This document shows, piece by piece, positions 16,681 through 25,925 of a stretch of DNA of 64,000 nt. The stretch is taken from positions 1 through 64,000 of the forward strand of contig NZ_WBKM01000294.1 in assembly GCF_015714725.1 (NCBI RefSeq), in the 5' to 3' direction. Source of the stretch: Nostoc sp. WHI (GTDB taxonomy: Bacteria > Cyanobacteriota > Cyanobacteriia > Cyanobacteriales > Nostocaceae). The notes below the pieces were generated by a model. The model worked only from the letters and a program-made list of their open reading frames with translations, was not told the origin of the DNA and did not search any database. The position numbers and the translations under genes are program-made. Numbering within the stretch: the first letter of the stretch is position 1; each line of letters begins with the position of its first letter.

Positions 16681-16987
16681 AATGAAGGGGAAATAGCATC
16701 TTCTCCAAAGTTAGCCCCAATATTATCTAATTGAAAACAGTGATGTAGAGAAGCGAACACGGAAGTTTTTCCATGTGCTTAAAACTCTCTTTCATAGAAG
16801 GATGATTAATAATTCAAAATTAAAAAGAGTTAGATAAAAACAGCAGCGTCTTGCGGGGGTTCCTACCGTTGTGGCGACTGCGGGGGATTTTAAACCCTGA
16901 CTGAAACTGATGCACCCTACATTTTAATATAGCTGTTGTTCACTATCCAAAAAAGTTTGCAAAGAACTTTATTGCCAATTGCGACTC
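16681..16987. other. intergenic, nothing recognised
   Basis: About 300 bases between potC and the kinase-FGE gene, both on the minus strand. They should carry the kinase promoter. A GC-rich patch near 16850-16890 (GCGGGGGTTCCTACC) looks like repeat debris. Confidence 0.45.
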
Positions 16988-17857
16988 TTATTTGAAAGTT
17001 TTATTCTCTCCAGCGATGCGAATTAATTCAGCTACAAGAGCAACGATCGCAGATACTGAAATCAACATAACACTCAAAGCATTAATATCAGGCTTGACTC
17101 CTGTTCTAATCCGGCTAAAAATTTCCATTGGCAGGGTGTTAGAACCGCTACCAGCTGTGAAACTGGCAATGAGAAAATCATCTAAGCTGAGGACAAAAGC
17201 CAAAAGACAACCAGCTACAATACCAGGCATTAATTGAGGCAGTAATACTTTGATGAAGGCTTGAATTGGTGTAGCCCCTAAATCTAGTGCTGCTTCTTCT
17301 AAGTGAGGATCTAAATTTGTAAGTCGTGAGGCAACTACAAGTCCGACGTAGGCGAGACAAAACACTACATGGGCTGCAACTATCGTCCACAAACTTAAAG
17401 GTATTGCAAACGCCGCTAGACACACCAAAGTAGCCACTGCGATCGCAATATCGGGAATAATCAATGGTAGGTAAGCAACACCGCGATACAATTTCTTCCC
17501 AGGAAATTCGTAACGCGCTAACCCAACCGCCATCAAAGTTCCCAGCACTGCTGAAATTGCCACTGCACAACCAGCAACGATCATACTGTTTTGCAAAGCC
17601 GATAAAATGCGATCGTCACTGAATAATTTGCCATACCAATCAAGAGTGAATCCTTGCCAAGTTGCACTGTAGGGCGATTGATTAAAGCTATAAAAGGCAA
17701 GTACCACTATAGGGAGGTACATGAATACAAATATAAGCAGTGAGAAAACCGCCTGCCATGAGACACGCGGTTTTTTAAGGGAGGGAGAAATATTCACGTT
17801 TATATATGATTTTTCTTTATAGGACAATAAACTATCATATTTTCTGTAAAAAGTCAA
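16988..17857 (-). CDS. potC: ABC transporter permease, spermidine/putrescine type (PotC)
   Basis: A 289-residue inner-membrane permease with six membrane helices. The cytoplasmic EAA loop that docks the ATPase is clear (EEAALDLGATPIQAFIKVLL). The family is the polyamine-type PotC. PotC works with PotB, the ATPase PotA and the binding protein PotD, but none of these lies beside it here, so its partners must be elsewhere or it serves a different importer. The first 20 residues (MTFYRKYDSLLSYKEK) are atypical. A GTG at 17797 gives a more usual N-terminus (NISPSLKKPRVSW). It lies 61 bases downstream of recN on the same strand. Confidence 0.88.
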   Translation of the reverse strand: MTFYRKYDSLLSYKEKSYINVNISPSLKKPRVSWQAVFSLLIFVFMYLPIVVLAFYSFNQSPYSATWQGFTLDWYGKLFSDDRILSALQNSMIVAGCAVAISAVLGTLMAVGLARYEFPGKKLYRGVAYLPLIIPDIAIAVATLVCLAAFAIPLSLWTIVAAHVVFCLAYVGLVVASRLTNLDPHLEEAALDLGATPIQAFIKVLLPQLMPGIVAGCLLAFVLSLDDFLIASFTAGSGSNTLPMEIFSRIRTGVKPDINALSVMLISVSAIVALVAELIRIAGENKTFK

Positions 17858-17918
17858 TATTTTAACTCTCTTCTCTGTAAATATCCCCTACATTTCAACC
17901 TCTTGTCAATTCTTAAAT

Positions 17919-19658
17919 TTAGACTTGCTCCCTGCGGCGGTGGTTAGCAGCTTGCAATAACAGAGATTCGGCAAAAGCGATCGCATCACTTGCAGATTTA
18001 CCACCAGCTAACTGCGCTAGTTCTTCCCGGCGGGTGGTTAAATTATCCAAGGTAGTAACTCGCACAACGGTACGCTGTTCGGCGTTGTCTTTTTTATTTT
18101 TGCCTTGATTAATAATTTGCTTATCTACGCGGAAATGCCGATCGGCCATTGCAGCAACTAAGGGCTGGTGAGTAACACACAATACTTGGTTGCGTTGACT
18201 TAACTGGTGTAATTTTTCAGCGATCGCTTGGGCGACTCTTCCCGAAACCCCGACATCAATTTCATCAAATACCATTGTCCCAGCCACATCAACCTGGGAA
18301 AAACAAGTTTTCAGCGCCAGTAAAAAGCGGCTCATTTCACCGCCAGAGGCAATTTCTGTTAAAGGTTGCAGTGGTTCTCCAGGGTTGGGACTAAATATAA
18401 AGGTAATTTTATCTGCTCCCATAGCAGTTGGGGAAGCAGGCAGTATCTCAACCTGAAATTTCACCTTTTCCATCGCTAGGGGCTTGAGTTCAGTTATCAA
18501 ACGTGATTCTAAATTAGCAGCCGCCTTACTCCGCAGTTGAGTTAACTGATTACTTCCTTGGATGAGTTTTTCAAAACACACCTTTTCTTGCTGTTCTAGG
18601 TTTTCAATAGATTGTTCGCTGTCGTTAAGTATCCCTAACTCCCCTTGGATACGTTGGTAATAAGCGATCGCTTCTGTTAGTGTCGGCCCATACTTGCGGC
18701 AAATTTGCTTTAATTCCTGAATCCGTTCTTCCACTTCTTCCAACCGATGGGGATCGGCTTCTAAACCATCCCCATAGGCATTAATTTGCTTTCCCACTTC
18801 CATTACCGCAGCTTGCGCGTCTCTTACCAATTCCAACAAAGGTTGCAGTTGGGTATCATATTCCACCATGTGATTTAACGTTGCTTCACTGTCTCCCAAT
18901 AAATCTGCTGCGGCTGGGGTTTCATTATCGTTTTGATACAAAGCTTGATAAACTTTGTAACTCATCTGTTGCAAATCGACGACATGATTCAGGCGTTCTC
19001 GTTCTTGTCCCAACTGTTCCAATTCATTAGATTCGCTAAGATTAACTGCTCCCAATTCTTGCACTTGATAATTGAGCAAGTCGAATTGTTGCAACCGTTC
19101 CCGTTCAGATGTCCGGCGTTTTTCTAGTGCTAGATGCGCCTGTTGGTAAGTACTGAAGCTGGTGGCGACTTTATGGCGCTGCTGCATTAAAGAGTCACCG
19201 CCATATAAATCCAACCAGTCGCGGACTTGGGCGGATTGTCCCACTTGTACCGCTTGGCCTTGGGCTGTGATTTCCACCAAGCGATCGCGCATTCCTCCCA
19301 TGATCTGCCGATTTACCAACACGCCATTTACCCGCGATCGGCTGCGGATATTACTAGCAGTAGCCGTAATTTCTCGGCTAATCACTACGGAATTTTCATC
19401 AAGCAAATCTATTTCTTGTTCAGTCAACCAAGCAGCTAGGGGGGCGTTTGAGGTGAAAGTTGCTTCTACCATTGCCCGACTTGTCCCTGTGCGAATGACT
19501 CGACTAGAGACTTTACCGCCTAAAGCGGCATCAATGGCATCCAAGATAATCGATTTTCCAGCGCCGGTTTCACCCGTCAACACATTTAATCCCGCGCCAA
19601 ATTCCAATTCCAGTTGGTCAATTAGGGCAAAGTTTTCAATTCGCAGGCAAAGCAACAT
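17919..19658 (-). CDS. recN: DNA repair protein RecN
   Basis: An SMC-like ATPase acting early in double-strand break repair. The ATG at 19658 gives the standard N-terminus MLLCLRIENFALIDQLEL. The frame is open 18 codons further up, but that part is not family-like. The Walker A box is GLNVLTGETGAGKSIIL, the signature region IASGGEMSRFLLALK, and Walker B MVFDEIDVGVSG. The central 300 residues are coiled coil. Length (579 residues) is normal. It is a single gene. The basic C-terminus (LLLQAANHRRREQV) ends cleanly. Confidence 0.95.
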   Translation of the reverse strand: MLLCLRIENFALIDQLELEFGAGLNVLTGETGAGKSIILDAIDAALGGKVSSRVIRTGTSRAMVEATFTSNAPLAAWLTEQEIDLLDENSVVISREITATASNIRSRSRVNGVLVNRQIMGGMRDRLVEITAQGQAVQVGQSAQVRDWLDLYGGDSLMQQRHKVATSFSTYQQAHLALEKRRTSERERLQQFDLLNYQVQELGAVNLSESNELEQLGQERERLNHVVDLQQMSYKVYQALYQNDNETPAAADLLGDSEATLNHMVEYDTQLQPLLELVRDAQAAVMEVGKQINAYGDGLEADPHRLEEVEERIQELKQICRKYGPTLTEAIAYYQRIQGELGILNDSEQSIENLEQQEKVCFEKLIQGSNQLTQLRSKAAANLESRLITELKPLAMEKVKFQVEILPASPTAMGADKITFIFSPNPGEPLQPLTEIASGGEMSRFLLALKTCFSQVDVAGTMVFDEIDVGVSGRVAQAIAEKLHQLSQRNQVLCVTHQPLVAAMADRHFRVDKQIINQGKNKKDNAEQRTVVRVTTLDNLTTRREELAQLAGGKSASDAIAFAESLLLQAANHRRREQV

Positions 19659-19908
19659 CAAGCCAAATTCTCCATAAGGGCAGATGCCGGGTAGTTTCAA
19701 TTTACAGAACAATGTAAGGATGATTTTTCGGCAATTAGCAATACCTACTACTATTAAACTAATATGCCCATTTAAGTTTAGCAGACCTCCTGGTACTGAG
19801 AACTTTTAAGAGGCAGAGGAAGGAGTAGGTGAGGGAGAGGGAAAATAATAATACTTATTCCCAATCCTGAACATATTGTTACAATACTTAATGTGATCGT
19901 TCTGACTG

Positions 19909-21912
19909 GTGGCCTTCTTCATGATTGTTAAGACACTTCCCCCTAGTTCCCGACCGATTCAGGAGGACAGTAGCAACGGCACAAGTCGCCGAGGCGAACT
20001 GGACGTTATTGATGTAGTGCCAGAAGAAAATGGTACACAAAGCTTAGTTGTTCGCTCGCCAAGCCTCTTAGCCGCCCAAAAGATCAGGACAACAGCTCAA
20101 CCTGAGACGCTTTACGATCCCGTGAGCATAGCGGCACATTACCAAAATAGACCCCTGGAAGTTGTACGGCGGATTTTCGCCGTGTTGGGGCCGACTCTAT
20201 CCTTTGTTTTTGGGTTGTGGTCGGATGGTAAACGGGGAATTGTCGTCAAAAATGATCGCCGCCGAGCCACTCAGCTCCGAGTATTGCTGACCCAACTGGG
20301 GCCTGCTTACATCAAAATTGGCCAAGCTTTGTCCACCAGACCGGATCTGGTTCCTCCCGTATTCTTAGAAGAATTAACTAAGCTACAAGACCAATTACCG
20401 CCTTTTCCCAACGAAATTGCTTACCAGTTTATCACAGAAGAACTAGGTGCACCTCCCCAAGAGGTTTACGCGGAACTCTCAGCCCAGCCAATTGCTGCGG
20501 CTTCCTTGGGGCAAGTCTATAAAGGTAAGCTAAAAACTGGTGAAGAAGTCGCTGTTAAAGTCCAACGCGCCGACTTAAGAGAGAGAATCACCATTGACTT
20601 GTATATTTTGCGTAACCTCGCCGCCTGGGTGCAGAAAAAGGTCAAACGGGTAAAAAGTGACTTAGTTGGTATTCTCGATGAATTAGGCGATCGCATCTTT
20701 GAAGAGATGGACTACATCCACGAAGGTGAAAATGCCGAAAGATTTTTCGAGTTATACGGTCACATGAAAGACGTATACGTACCGAAAATTTACTGGGAAT
20801 ATACTAATCGTCGCGTCTTGACGATGGAGTGGATTAATGGCACCAAATTAACCCAGACAGAAGAAATTAAAGCCCAAGGTATCAATGCTCGTTATCTAAT
20901 TGAAGTGGGTGTGCAGTGTTCCCTGCGCCAGTTGCTAGAACATGGATTTTTCCACGCCGATCCCCACCCTGGTAATTTGTTAGCCACAACCGATGGCAAA
21001 TTAGCTTATCTCGACTTTGGGATGATGAGTGAGATTAAGCCACTACAGCGTTATGGTTTAATTGAAGCGATCGTCCACGTCGTCAACCGTGACTTTGAAG
21101 GGTTAGCAAAAGATTACGTTAAGTTAGATTTCTTATCACCAGAAACCGATTTAACACCAATAATCCCAGCTTTTGCGAGAGTCTTTGCTGATGCTCAAGG
21201 AGCCAGTGTTGCCGAACTCAACATTAAAAGCATCACCGATGAACTATCGGCTTTGATGTATGAGTATCCTTTCCGCGTACCGCCCTACTACGCCTTAATT
21301 ATTCGCTCCCTCGTGACGCTCGAAGGTATTGCAATCTTTATAGATCCAAACTTTAAAGTTCTCAGCGAAGCTTATCCCTACGTTTCCAAACGTCTGTTAA
21401 CTGACCCAGCACCGCAATTAAGAGCATCATTGCAAGATTTGCTATTTAAAGATGGCAGATTTCGCTGGAATCGCTTAGAAAACTTGTTAAAAAATGCACG
21501 TAATAGTCAAGACTACGACTTTAATTTAGTCCTGAATCAGGGAATAGAATTTCTGTCATCTGAACGCGGAGCTTTTATTCGTGACAAACTGGTAGATGAA
21601 TCTGTTAACGGACTCGATGCTTTAGGTAAGAATGTTTTACATAACTTCACCTATTTGCTGCGGGAACGGGTAGGGTTGACAGGAGTTAATAAAACTCCGG
21701 CGGCGACAGTTGAGCAACAACAAACCTTGGAGCATATCAAACGTATATTAGGTATTCTCAGAGAAACACAAGGCTTTGACCCAGTAAAACTTGCCTCCCA
21801 AATTGCCCAGTTACTGGTAAATCCAGGTGTGCAACGTTTAGGTCAACAAATTGCCAACCGCTTTACGCAGAAGGCTGTAGCTAGGTTAATTCGGCAATTG
21901 CTGGCATCGTAG
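19909..21912 (+). CDS. ABC1/AarF/UbiB family atypical kinase
   Basis: A 667-residue protein of the ABC1 kinase family, which supports prenylquinone (plastoquinone, tocopherol) metabolism in cyanobacteria and plastids. Family motifs are present: KIGQALSTRPDLVPP (KxGQ), the Ala-rich loop AAASLGQVYKG replacing the glycine loop, AVKVQRADL, HADPHPGNLL and LDFGMMS. A membrane-near helix occurs at about residues 85-105. The Met at codon 5 (19921) is an equally likely start. About 70 bases downstream begins ccsA on the same strand, and the two may be co-transcribed. Confidence 0.9.
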   Translation: MAFFMIVKTLPPSSRPIQEDSSNGTSRRGELDVIDVVPEENGTQSLVVRSPSLLAAQKIRTTAQPETLYDPVSIAAHYQNRPLEVVRRIFAVLGPTLSFVFGLWSDGKRGIVVKNDRRRATQLRVLLTQLGPAYIKIGQALSTRPDLVPPVFLEELTKLQDQLPPFPNEIAYQFITEELGAPPQEVYAELSAQPIAAASLGQVYKGKLKTGEEVAVKVQRADLRERITIDLYILRNLAAWVQKKVKRVKSDLVGILDELGDRIFEEMDYIHEGENAERFFELYGHMKDVYVPKIYWEYTNRRVLTMEWINGTKLTQTEEIKAQGINARYLIEVGVQCSLRQLLEHGFFHADPHPGNLLATTDGKLAYLDFGMMSEIKPLQRYGLIEAIVHVVNRDFEGLAKDYVKLDFLSPETDLTPIIPAFARVFADAQGASVAELNIKSITDELSALMYEYPFRVPPYYALIIRSLVTLEGIAIFIDPNFKVLSEAYPYVSKRLLTDPAPQLRASLQDLLFKDGRFRWNRLENLLKNARNSQDYDFNLVLNQGIEFLSSERGAFIRDKLVDESVNGLDALGKNVLHNFTYLLRERVGLTGVNKTPAATVEQQQTLEHIKRILGILRETQGFDPVKLASQIAQLLVNPGVQRLGQQIANRFTQKAVARLIRQLLAS

Positions 21913-21985
21913 TAAAATTTATGAGTTAAAAACTTTCTAGAACTCATAAACCATTACTTTAAATCATCCACGGAGAGAACACTTT

Positions 21986-23041
21986 ATGAATCTGGTTGTA
22001 CTCCAAAACTGGCTGGACAATGCCTCCTTTGCCATATTATTCCTAACAATGCTCGTGTATTGGGGAGGAGCGGCTTTTCCAAATCTGCCTTATCTAGCCG
22101 CTTTAGGGACAGGTGGGATGGCGATCGCTAATTTGTGCATGGCGACTCTACTAGGGGCACGATGGATAGAAGCTGGTTACTTTCCTCTAAGTAATCTGTA
22201 TGAATCTCTGTTTTTCTTAACTTGGGGAATTACCACTGTCCATCTAATTGCCGAAAATAGTAGCCGTAGCCGCTTAGTAGGAGTTGTTACAGCTCCGGTG
22301 GCAATGTTGATCGCTGCTTTTGCTACCATGACACTACCATCCCAGATGCAAGCGTCAGAACCCCTAGTACCTGCCTTGAAGTCAAATTGGCTGATGATGC
22401 ATGTCAGCGTCATGATGTTAAGTTATTCTGCTTTGATGGTGGGTTCGTTATTAGCGATCGCTTTTCTAATTGTCACTCGCGGTCAAGATATCCAACTGCA
22501 AGGCAGTTCAGTAGGTACTGGTGGTTATCGCAGCAACGGTTACCGCTTGCACAAAGCATCTGAGTTAGTTTCTCAACCACCAGCCCCCCCTATCGAAAAT
22601 AACGGCTTTACTCGTTTTGAAAGCAGTGGCAACGGCAACGGTAACACTGCTGTTCTGGGTTTAGTAGCTGCCCCTGAGTCTCAAACCGTAACATTTGCTG
22701 AACCTCTTTCACCCCAGCGCCTTAGCCTTGCCGAAACCCTCGACAACATTAGTTATCGCATCATTGGACTAGGTTTTCCTTTATTGACAATTGGGATCAT
22801 TGCCGGTGGCGTTTGGGCTAACGAAGCGTGGGGTTCCTACTGGAGTTGGGACCCCAAAGAAACTTGGGCATTAATCACCTGGTTAGTTTTCGCCGCCTAC
22901 CTCCACTCACGAATCACTCGCGGTTGGCAAGGGCGTAGTCCCGCAATTTTAGCCGCCACCGGCTTTGTCGTTGTCTGGGTTTGCTATCTCGGTGTGAATC
23001 TTTTAGGTAAAGGTTTGCATTCTTACGGTTGGTTCTTCTAA
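21986..23041 (+). CDS. ccsA: c-type cytochrome biogenesis protein CcsA (System II; also annotated CcsB)
   Basis: A 351-residue polytopic thylakoid/plasma-membrane protein that brings heme to apocytochromes c (cytochromes f, c6, c550) with its Ccs1 partner. The WWD heme-handling motif is intact: [18 protein letters not shown], followed by the last helices. The conserved histidines of the family are seen in [11 protein letters not shown] and YLHSRITR, and in GLHSYGWFF at the C-terminus. A hydrophilic insertion rich in Gly and Asn (about residues 170-235, SSGNGNGNT) separates the N- and C-terminal helix groups, which is usual in cyanobacteria. A Shine-Dalgarno GGAGAG precedes the ATG. Confidence 0.93.
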   Translation: MNLVVLQNWLDNASFAILFLTMLVYWGGAAFPNLPYLAALGTGGMAIANLCMATLLGARWIEAGYFPLSNLYESLFFLTWGITTVHLIAENSSRSRLVGVVTAPVAMLIAAFATMTLPSQMQASEPLVPALKSNWLMMHVSVMMLSYSALMVGSLLAIAFLIVTRGQDIQLQGSSVGTGGYRSNGYRLHKASELVSQPPAPPIENNGFTRFESSGNGNGNTAVLGLVAAPESQTVTFAEPLSPQRLSLAETLDNISYRIIGLGFPLLTIGIIAGGVWANEAWGSYWSWDPKETWALITWLVFAAYLHSRITRGWQGRSPAILAATGFVVVWVCYLGVNLLGKGLHSYGWFF

Positions 23042-23418
23042 AAACCTCACCTAATTTTGGAAATCGCCCTCACCCAAAAATAATCAGGGCGTTGCTTAAT
23101 TTGAGTATGAATGATTCTTTTTAATCTCATGTGAAGATAGGCAAATATCTAGATTCAGTTTGCGCGGCAGTCGCTTTCCTCGTTCCCAGGCTCCGCCTGG
23201 GAATGCATTCATTGAGTCTCTGGCTCAATGTCTGACTTCCTCTAAGAGGTTGTTTGAAAAGTCCTATTGTAGGTATCAAAAGATAATAGTCATCAGCAGC
23301 AACCGAAGAAAAATTAACTTTATATTGGATAGCACTAAATCTACAAAATCATCATTATTTTATTTCGGATCAACTACTAAATCTGTAGAAAGTATAGATT
23401 TAGTGATAGGAGATTTTT
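23042..23418. other. intergenic region with a structured repeat
   Basis: No gene is supported. A weak 6-bp hairpin CGCCCT / AGGGCG (23065-23091) follows ccsA. The repeat at 23179-23237 recurs at 51947-52005. The open frame across this region is repeat-derived. Confidence 0.5.
23179..23237. repeat. 59-bp dispersed hairpin element, copy A
   Basis: The element forms two hairpins: TTCCCAGGC / GCCTGGGAA and ATTGAG / CTCAAT. Copy B at 51947-52005 has the same length, and its stem bases differ in a pairing-preserving way (CATGC / GCAT instead of CAGGC / GCCTG). Confidence 0.7.
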
Positions 23419-23727
23419 ATGGAAGATGGATTCGACAGACTGAATCACGATGAAGTTGTGTCTATAGAACCAGACACTTTTAATAAGTTAAATATTGCTA
23501 AAACTTTTAAAGTCCGTGATTTAATTACAGCAATTAAGGAATATATTGGAGCAGATGAGCCAGATGAAGTAAATTTGTATACCCAAGGATTAAATTGTGA
23601 AGTTTTGCAGTTTAGTACTCAGGGATGGAAAAAAGGAAAAGTTAGACTTGCTTTAGAATTTTGTCCTGATGAATCTGAATCACCACTTGATGAAATTTTT
23701 CAGAAACTTAAACAAGTAGAAAACTAA
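23419..23727 (+). CDS. KGK domain protein
   Basis: A 102-residue cyanobacterial protein of the KGK family, named for the Lys-Gly-Lys motif visible in GWKKGKVRLALEFCPDE at residues 70-86. The N-terminal half (FKVRDLITAIKEYIG) is helical. The function is unknown; such proteins are common in Nostocales. A Shine-Dalgarno (AGGAGA) precedes the ATG. A strong hairpin without T-run follows (23759-23792). Confidence 0.82.
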   Translation: MEDGFDRLNHDEVVSIEPDTFNKLNIAKTFKVRDLITAIKEYIGADEPDEVNLYTQGLNCEVLQFSTQGWKKGKVRLALEFCPDESESPLDEIFQKLKQVEN

Positions 23728-23758
23728 TATCTAGTGAAATCGTACTAAGTTTAATAAA

Positions 23759-23792
23759 TTTAGCCCTTCTCTACTCGCACAGGAGGGCTAAA
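23759..23792 (+). terminator. hairpin after the KGK gene, possible terminator
   Basis: The 12-bp stem TTTAGCCCTTCT / AGGAGGGCTAAA has one G-T pair. It is not followed by a T-tract on either strand, so intrinsic termination is uncertain; it could instead be an RNA-stabilising end. Confidence 0.5.
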
Positions 23793-23857
23793 GAGTAGAT
23801 GTAAGATTAACCACTATACTTTAGGAATTTTAAGTCCTTTTTTAGCAGGTTAACAAT

Positions 23858-24478
23858 ATGGTTCAGACTCCAGTTAAAAAACTAACTTTTGAAGAGTTTC
23901 TAGAACAATACCCTGATGGCTCTGGCATTTACGAACTAAGCAACGGAGAGATTATATCAGTGGAGGCAACTAGAGCGCATAAGAATGTGGCAAGGTTTTT
24001 AATGCTTGCCTTCAATGATGAAATTAGACGCTTGGGATTAGACTATATTGCTGACAAAGATGTGATCATTAGAACGTTTACTGATACTGGGCAAGAACAA
24101 GGCAGAAATCCAGATGTGAGCGTAGTTAGTGAATCACAGTGGAATAGTAATGTTCTAGCCTATGGGGCGCTGATTGAGCCAATTCAACTTGCTGTGGAAG
24201 TCACCTCAACAAACTGGGATGATGATTACATTGACAAACTAGATGAGTATCATCGGCTCGGTATCCTTGAGTATTGGATTGTTGACTATCTGGCGATCGC
24301 TTCTCGCGCTTATCTCGGTAATCCCAAACTCCCCACGATTTTTGTTTACCAGTTAGTTTACGGACAGTATCAAATCCAAAAGTTTACGGGCAATGACCGC
24401 ATTCTTTCTACTACTTTTCCCGAACTAGTGTTAACTGTTAAAGAAGTTGTGGCTGCAAGTCAAATCAAAAAACTATGA
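23858..24478 (+). CDS. Uma2 family (DUF820) restriction-endonuclease-fold protein
   Basis: A 206-residue member of the Uma2/DUF820 family, abundant in cyanobacteria, with a PD-(D/E)XK nuclease fold. The motif order is visible: GIYELSNGEIISVEATRAHK at the N-terminus, RNPDVSVVSESQW (acidic D), then LAVEVTSTNWDDDYIDKLDEY with the E-V core and a Lys. The biological role is unsettled, with proposals including mobile-DNA and DNA-processing functions. A second member is at 59324-59911. It ends 12 bases before tilS and may be co-transcribed with it. Confidence 0.88.
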   Translation: MVQTPVKKLTFEEFLEQYPDGSGIYELSNGEIISVEATRAHKNVARFLMLAFNDEIRRLGLDYIADKDVIIRTFTDTGQEQGRNPDVSVVSESQWNSNVLAYGALIEPIQLAVEVTSTNWDDDYIDKLDEYHRLGILEYWIVDYLAIASRAYLGNPKLPTIFVYQLVYGQYQIQKFTGNDRILSTTFPELVLTVKEVVAASQIKKL

Positions 24479-24490
24479 GGAGTTCCAAAA

Positions 24491-25513
24491 ATGGTATGGA
24501 CTTCTCTACATGCAAAAATACATCGCACTATCAAATCGCGTCACTTATTTGAGCATAACCAGCGTCTATTAATCGCTGTCTCTGGCGGACAAGATTCTTT
24601 ATGTTTAATAAAATTACTTTTAGATTTACAATCCAAATGGGGATGGTATTTAGGTATTGCTCACTGTGATCATCGCTGGCGTTCTGATTCTCAAGCTAAT
24701 GCTAATCACGTCGAAAACTTAGCTAAAACTTGGGATATATCTTTTTATTTAGAAACAGCGATCGCTCCGGTAAATAGTGAAGCTGCTGCACGCGATTGGC
24801 GCTATCAAGCTTTAAGTGCGATCGCTCAGGCAAACAATTATCAATATATAGTTACAGGACACACCGCAAGCGATCGCGCCGAAACTCTCCTCTACAATTT
24901 AATTCGCGGTACTGGTGCTGATGGCTTACAAGCCCTAACTTGGCAACGCTCTCTAACTACAGACATTATGCTAGTGCGTCCACTTTTAGAAATCACTCGC
25001 ACACAAACAGAGCAATTTTGTCAAGAGTTTAAATTGCCAATTTGGGAAGATTCTACCAATCAAGATTTGAAATACGCCCGCAACCGTATCCGCAAAGAGT
25101 TATTACCATATTTACAAAAAAATTTCAATCTTCAAGTAGAATCAGCCTTAGCCCAAACAGCAGAACTGCTGCAAGCGGAAGTGGAATATTTAGAAAAAGC
25201 TGCCCAGCAGTTGCGGGAAGAGGCGATGTCATGGGACATAGGGCATGGGGCATGGGGCATGGGGCATGAAAAAGATTCTCTTACTCCTCTTTTTCCCTTA
25301 AGGTTAAATCGCCGAGTATTGCAGAAAGCACCACTGGCACTGCAACGTCGTGTGATGCGTCAGATATTGCAGCAAATACTGACTGATGCCCCTACTTTTG
25401 AACACATTGAAAAATTAACGGTTTTAATTATAGCGCCCAACCGATCGCAAACTGATCCATTTCCCGGTGGTGCGATCGCTCAAGTAGAAGGTGACTGGAT
25501 CTGTTTGAAATAG
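24491..25513 (+). CDS. tilS: tRNA(Ile)-lysidine synthase TilS
   Basis: TilS attaches lysine to C34 of the tRNA-Ile with CAU anticodon, so that it reads AUA; it is essential. The 340-residue protein has the ATP-pyrophosphatase P-loop VSGGQDSLCLIKLLL (about residue 30), GIAHCDHRWR, TGHTASDRAETLLYNLIRG and DSTNQDLKYARNRIRKELL. The C-terminal part is short, as in other cyanobacteria. Residues about 247-258 (DIGHGAWGMGHE) come from an in-frame heptamer-type repeat array (25228-25268) and are not family sequence, so this insertion must be tolerated between domains. Confidence 0.93.
   Translation: MVWTSLHAKIHRTIKSRHLFEHNQRLLIAVSGGQDSLCLIKLLLDLQSKWGWYLGIAHCDHRWRSDSQANANHVENLAKTWDISFYLETAIAPVNSEAAARDWRYQALSAIAQANNYQYIVTGHTASDRAETLLYNLIRGTGADGLQALTWQRSLTTDIMLVRPLLEITRTQTEQFCQEFKLPIWEDSTNQDLKYARNRIRKELLPYLQKNFNLQVESALAQTAELLQAEVEYLEKAAQQLREEAMSWDIGHGAWGMGHEKDSLTPLFPLRLNRRVLQKAPLALQRRVMRQILQQILTDAPTFEHIEKLTVLIIAPNRSQTDPFPGGAIAQVEGDWICLK
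25228..25268 (+). repeat. in-frame GGGCATG tandem repeat within tilS
   Basis: About five tandem copies of GGGCATG/GGGACAT-type heptamers lie inside the tilS reading frame without breaking it. The same heptamer occurs between genes at 30700-30715 and 51015-51035. Confidence 0.8.
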
Positions 25514-25626
25514 TTATTCATGAATTATTTGCCATTTTACTTCCTCAAAAAATACCGGCGCGCTCTAATTTGACATCAAACCTTAGTAAGTAATTCTTGC
25601 ACTATTGTCTCCACCAAGGTCTAGCA

Positions 25627-25713
25627 GTCTAACGGTTCGGTTGAGCGGCTGTCAGAAACCTTCGCAACCACAGCAAAATCTCTTATCAGTCCGCTCCAAC
25701 CGGGTTGTTAGGC
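25627..25713 (-). other. candidate integron attC site 1
   Basis: Read on the minus strand, this 87-base segment starts GCCTAAC (R'' consensus RYYYAAC) and ends GTTAGAC (R' consensus GTTRRRY). Inside are L'' CGGTTGGAGCGG and L' CCGCTCAACCG. These pair perfectly apart from one unpaired G in L'', the extrahelical base that orients attC bottom-strand recombination. Equal 4-base spacers AACC/AACC lie between the R and L boxes, and the centre is variable. The antitoxin stop codon (25686-25688) lies inside the site, as is common for cassette genes. Confidence 0.7.
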
Positions 25714-25925
25714 TGCTGGCGCTGAGCAATTTGAATTAATAATCGCAGTGCCTCATTAACAGATGCAGCCGTCGGAAAAGCTTGGGCAACGTCAGGTTCC
25801 AAGAGGACTAAATTTGTTCCAGCACGGTATCGCTCAACATACTTGCCTCTTACGCCTCCTGTCATCTTGGAAAAGTCGTATTCAGGGCGTAGTTCATCTT
25901 CCAGTTCGTCAACTTCCTTCTTCAT
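25686..25925 (-). CDS. antitoxin of a BrnT-type toxin-antitoxin pair
   Basis: A 79-residue protein starting at the ATG at 25925 (MKKEVDELEDELRPEYDFS). It overlaps the end of the toxin gene by 17 bases. The frame is open further upstream, but that part is the antisense-shifted toxin gene. The segment EYDFSKMTGGVRGKYVERYR followed by LVLLEPDVAQAFPT is what I recognise in antitoxins partnered with BrnT-like toxins. The toxin-first gene order is usual for brnT. The last ten residues (RQQPNNPVGAD) are encoded by the attC-like site, so this end of the protein was probably shaped by cassette formation. Confidence 0.8.
   Translation of the reverse strand: MKKEVDELEDELRPEYDFSKMTGGVRGKYVERYRAGTNLVLLEPDVAQAFPTAASVNEALRLLIQIAQRQQPNNPVGAD

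Noticed and set aside
23160-23453. Plus-strand frame of 97 codons
   Set aside because: It covers the dispersed hairpin element and overlaps the well-supported KGK gene start in another frame.
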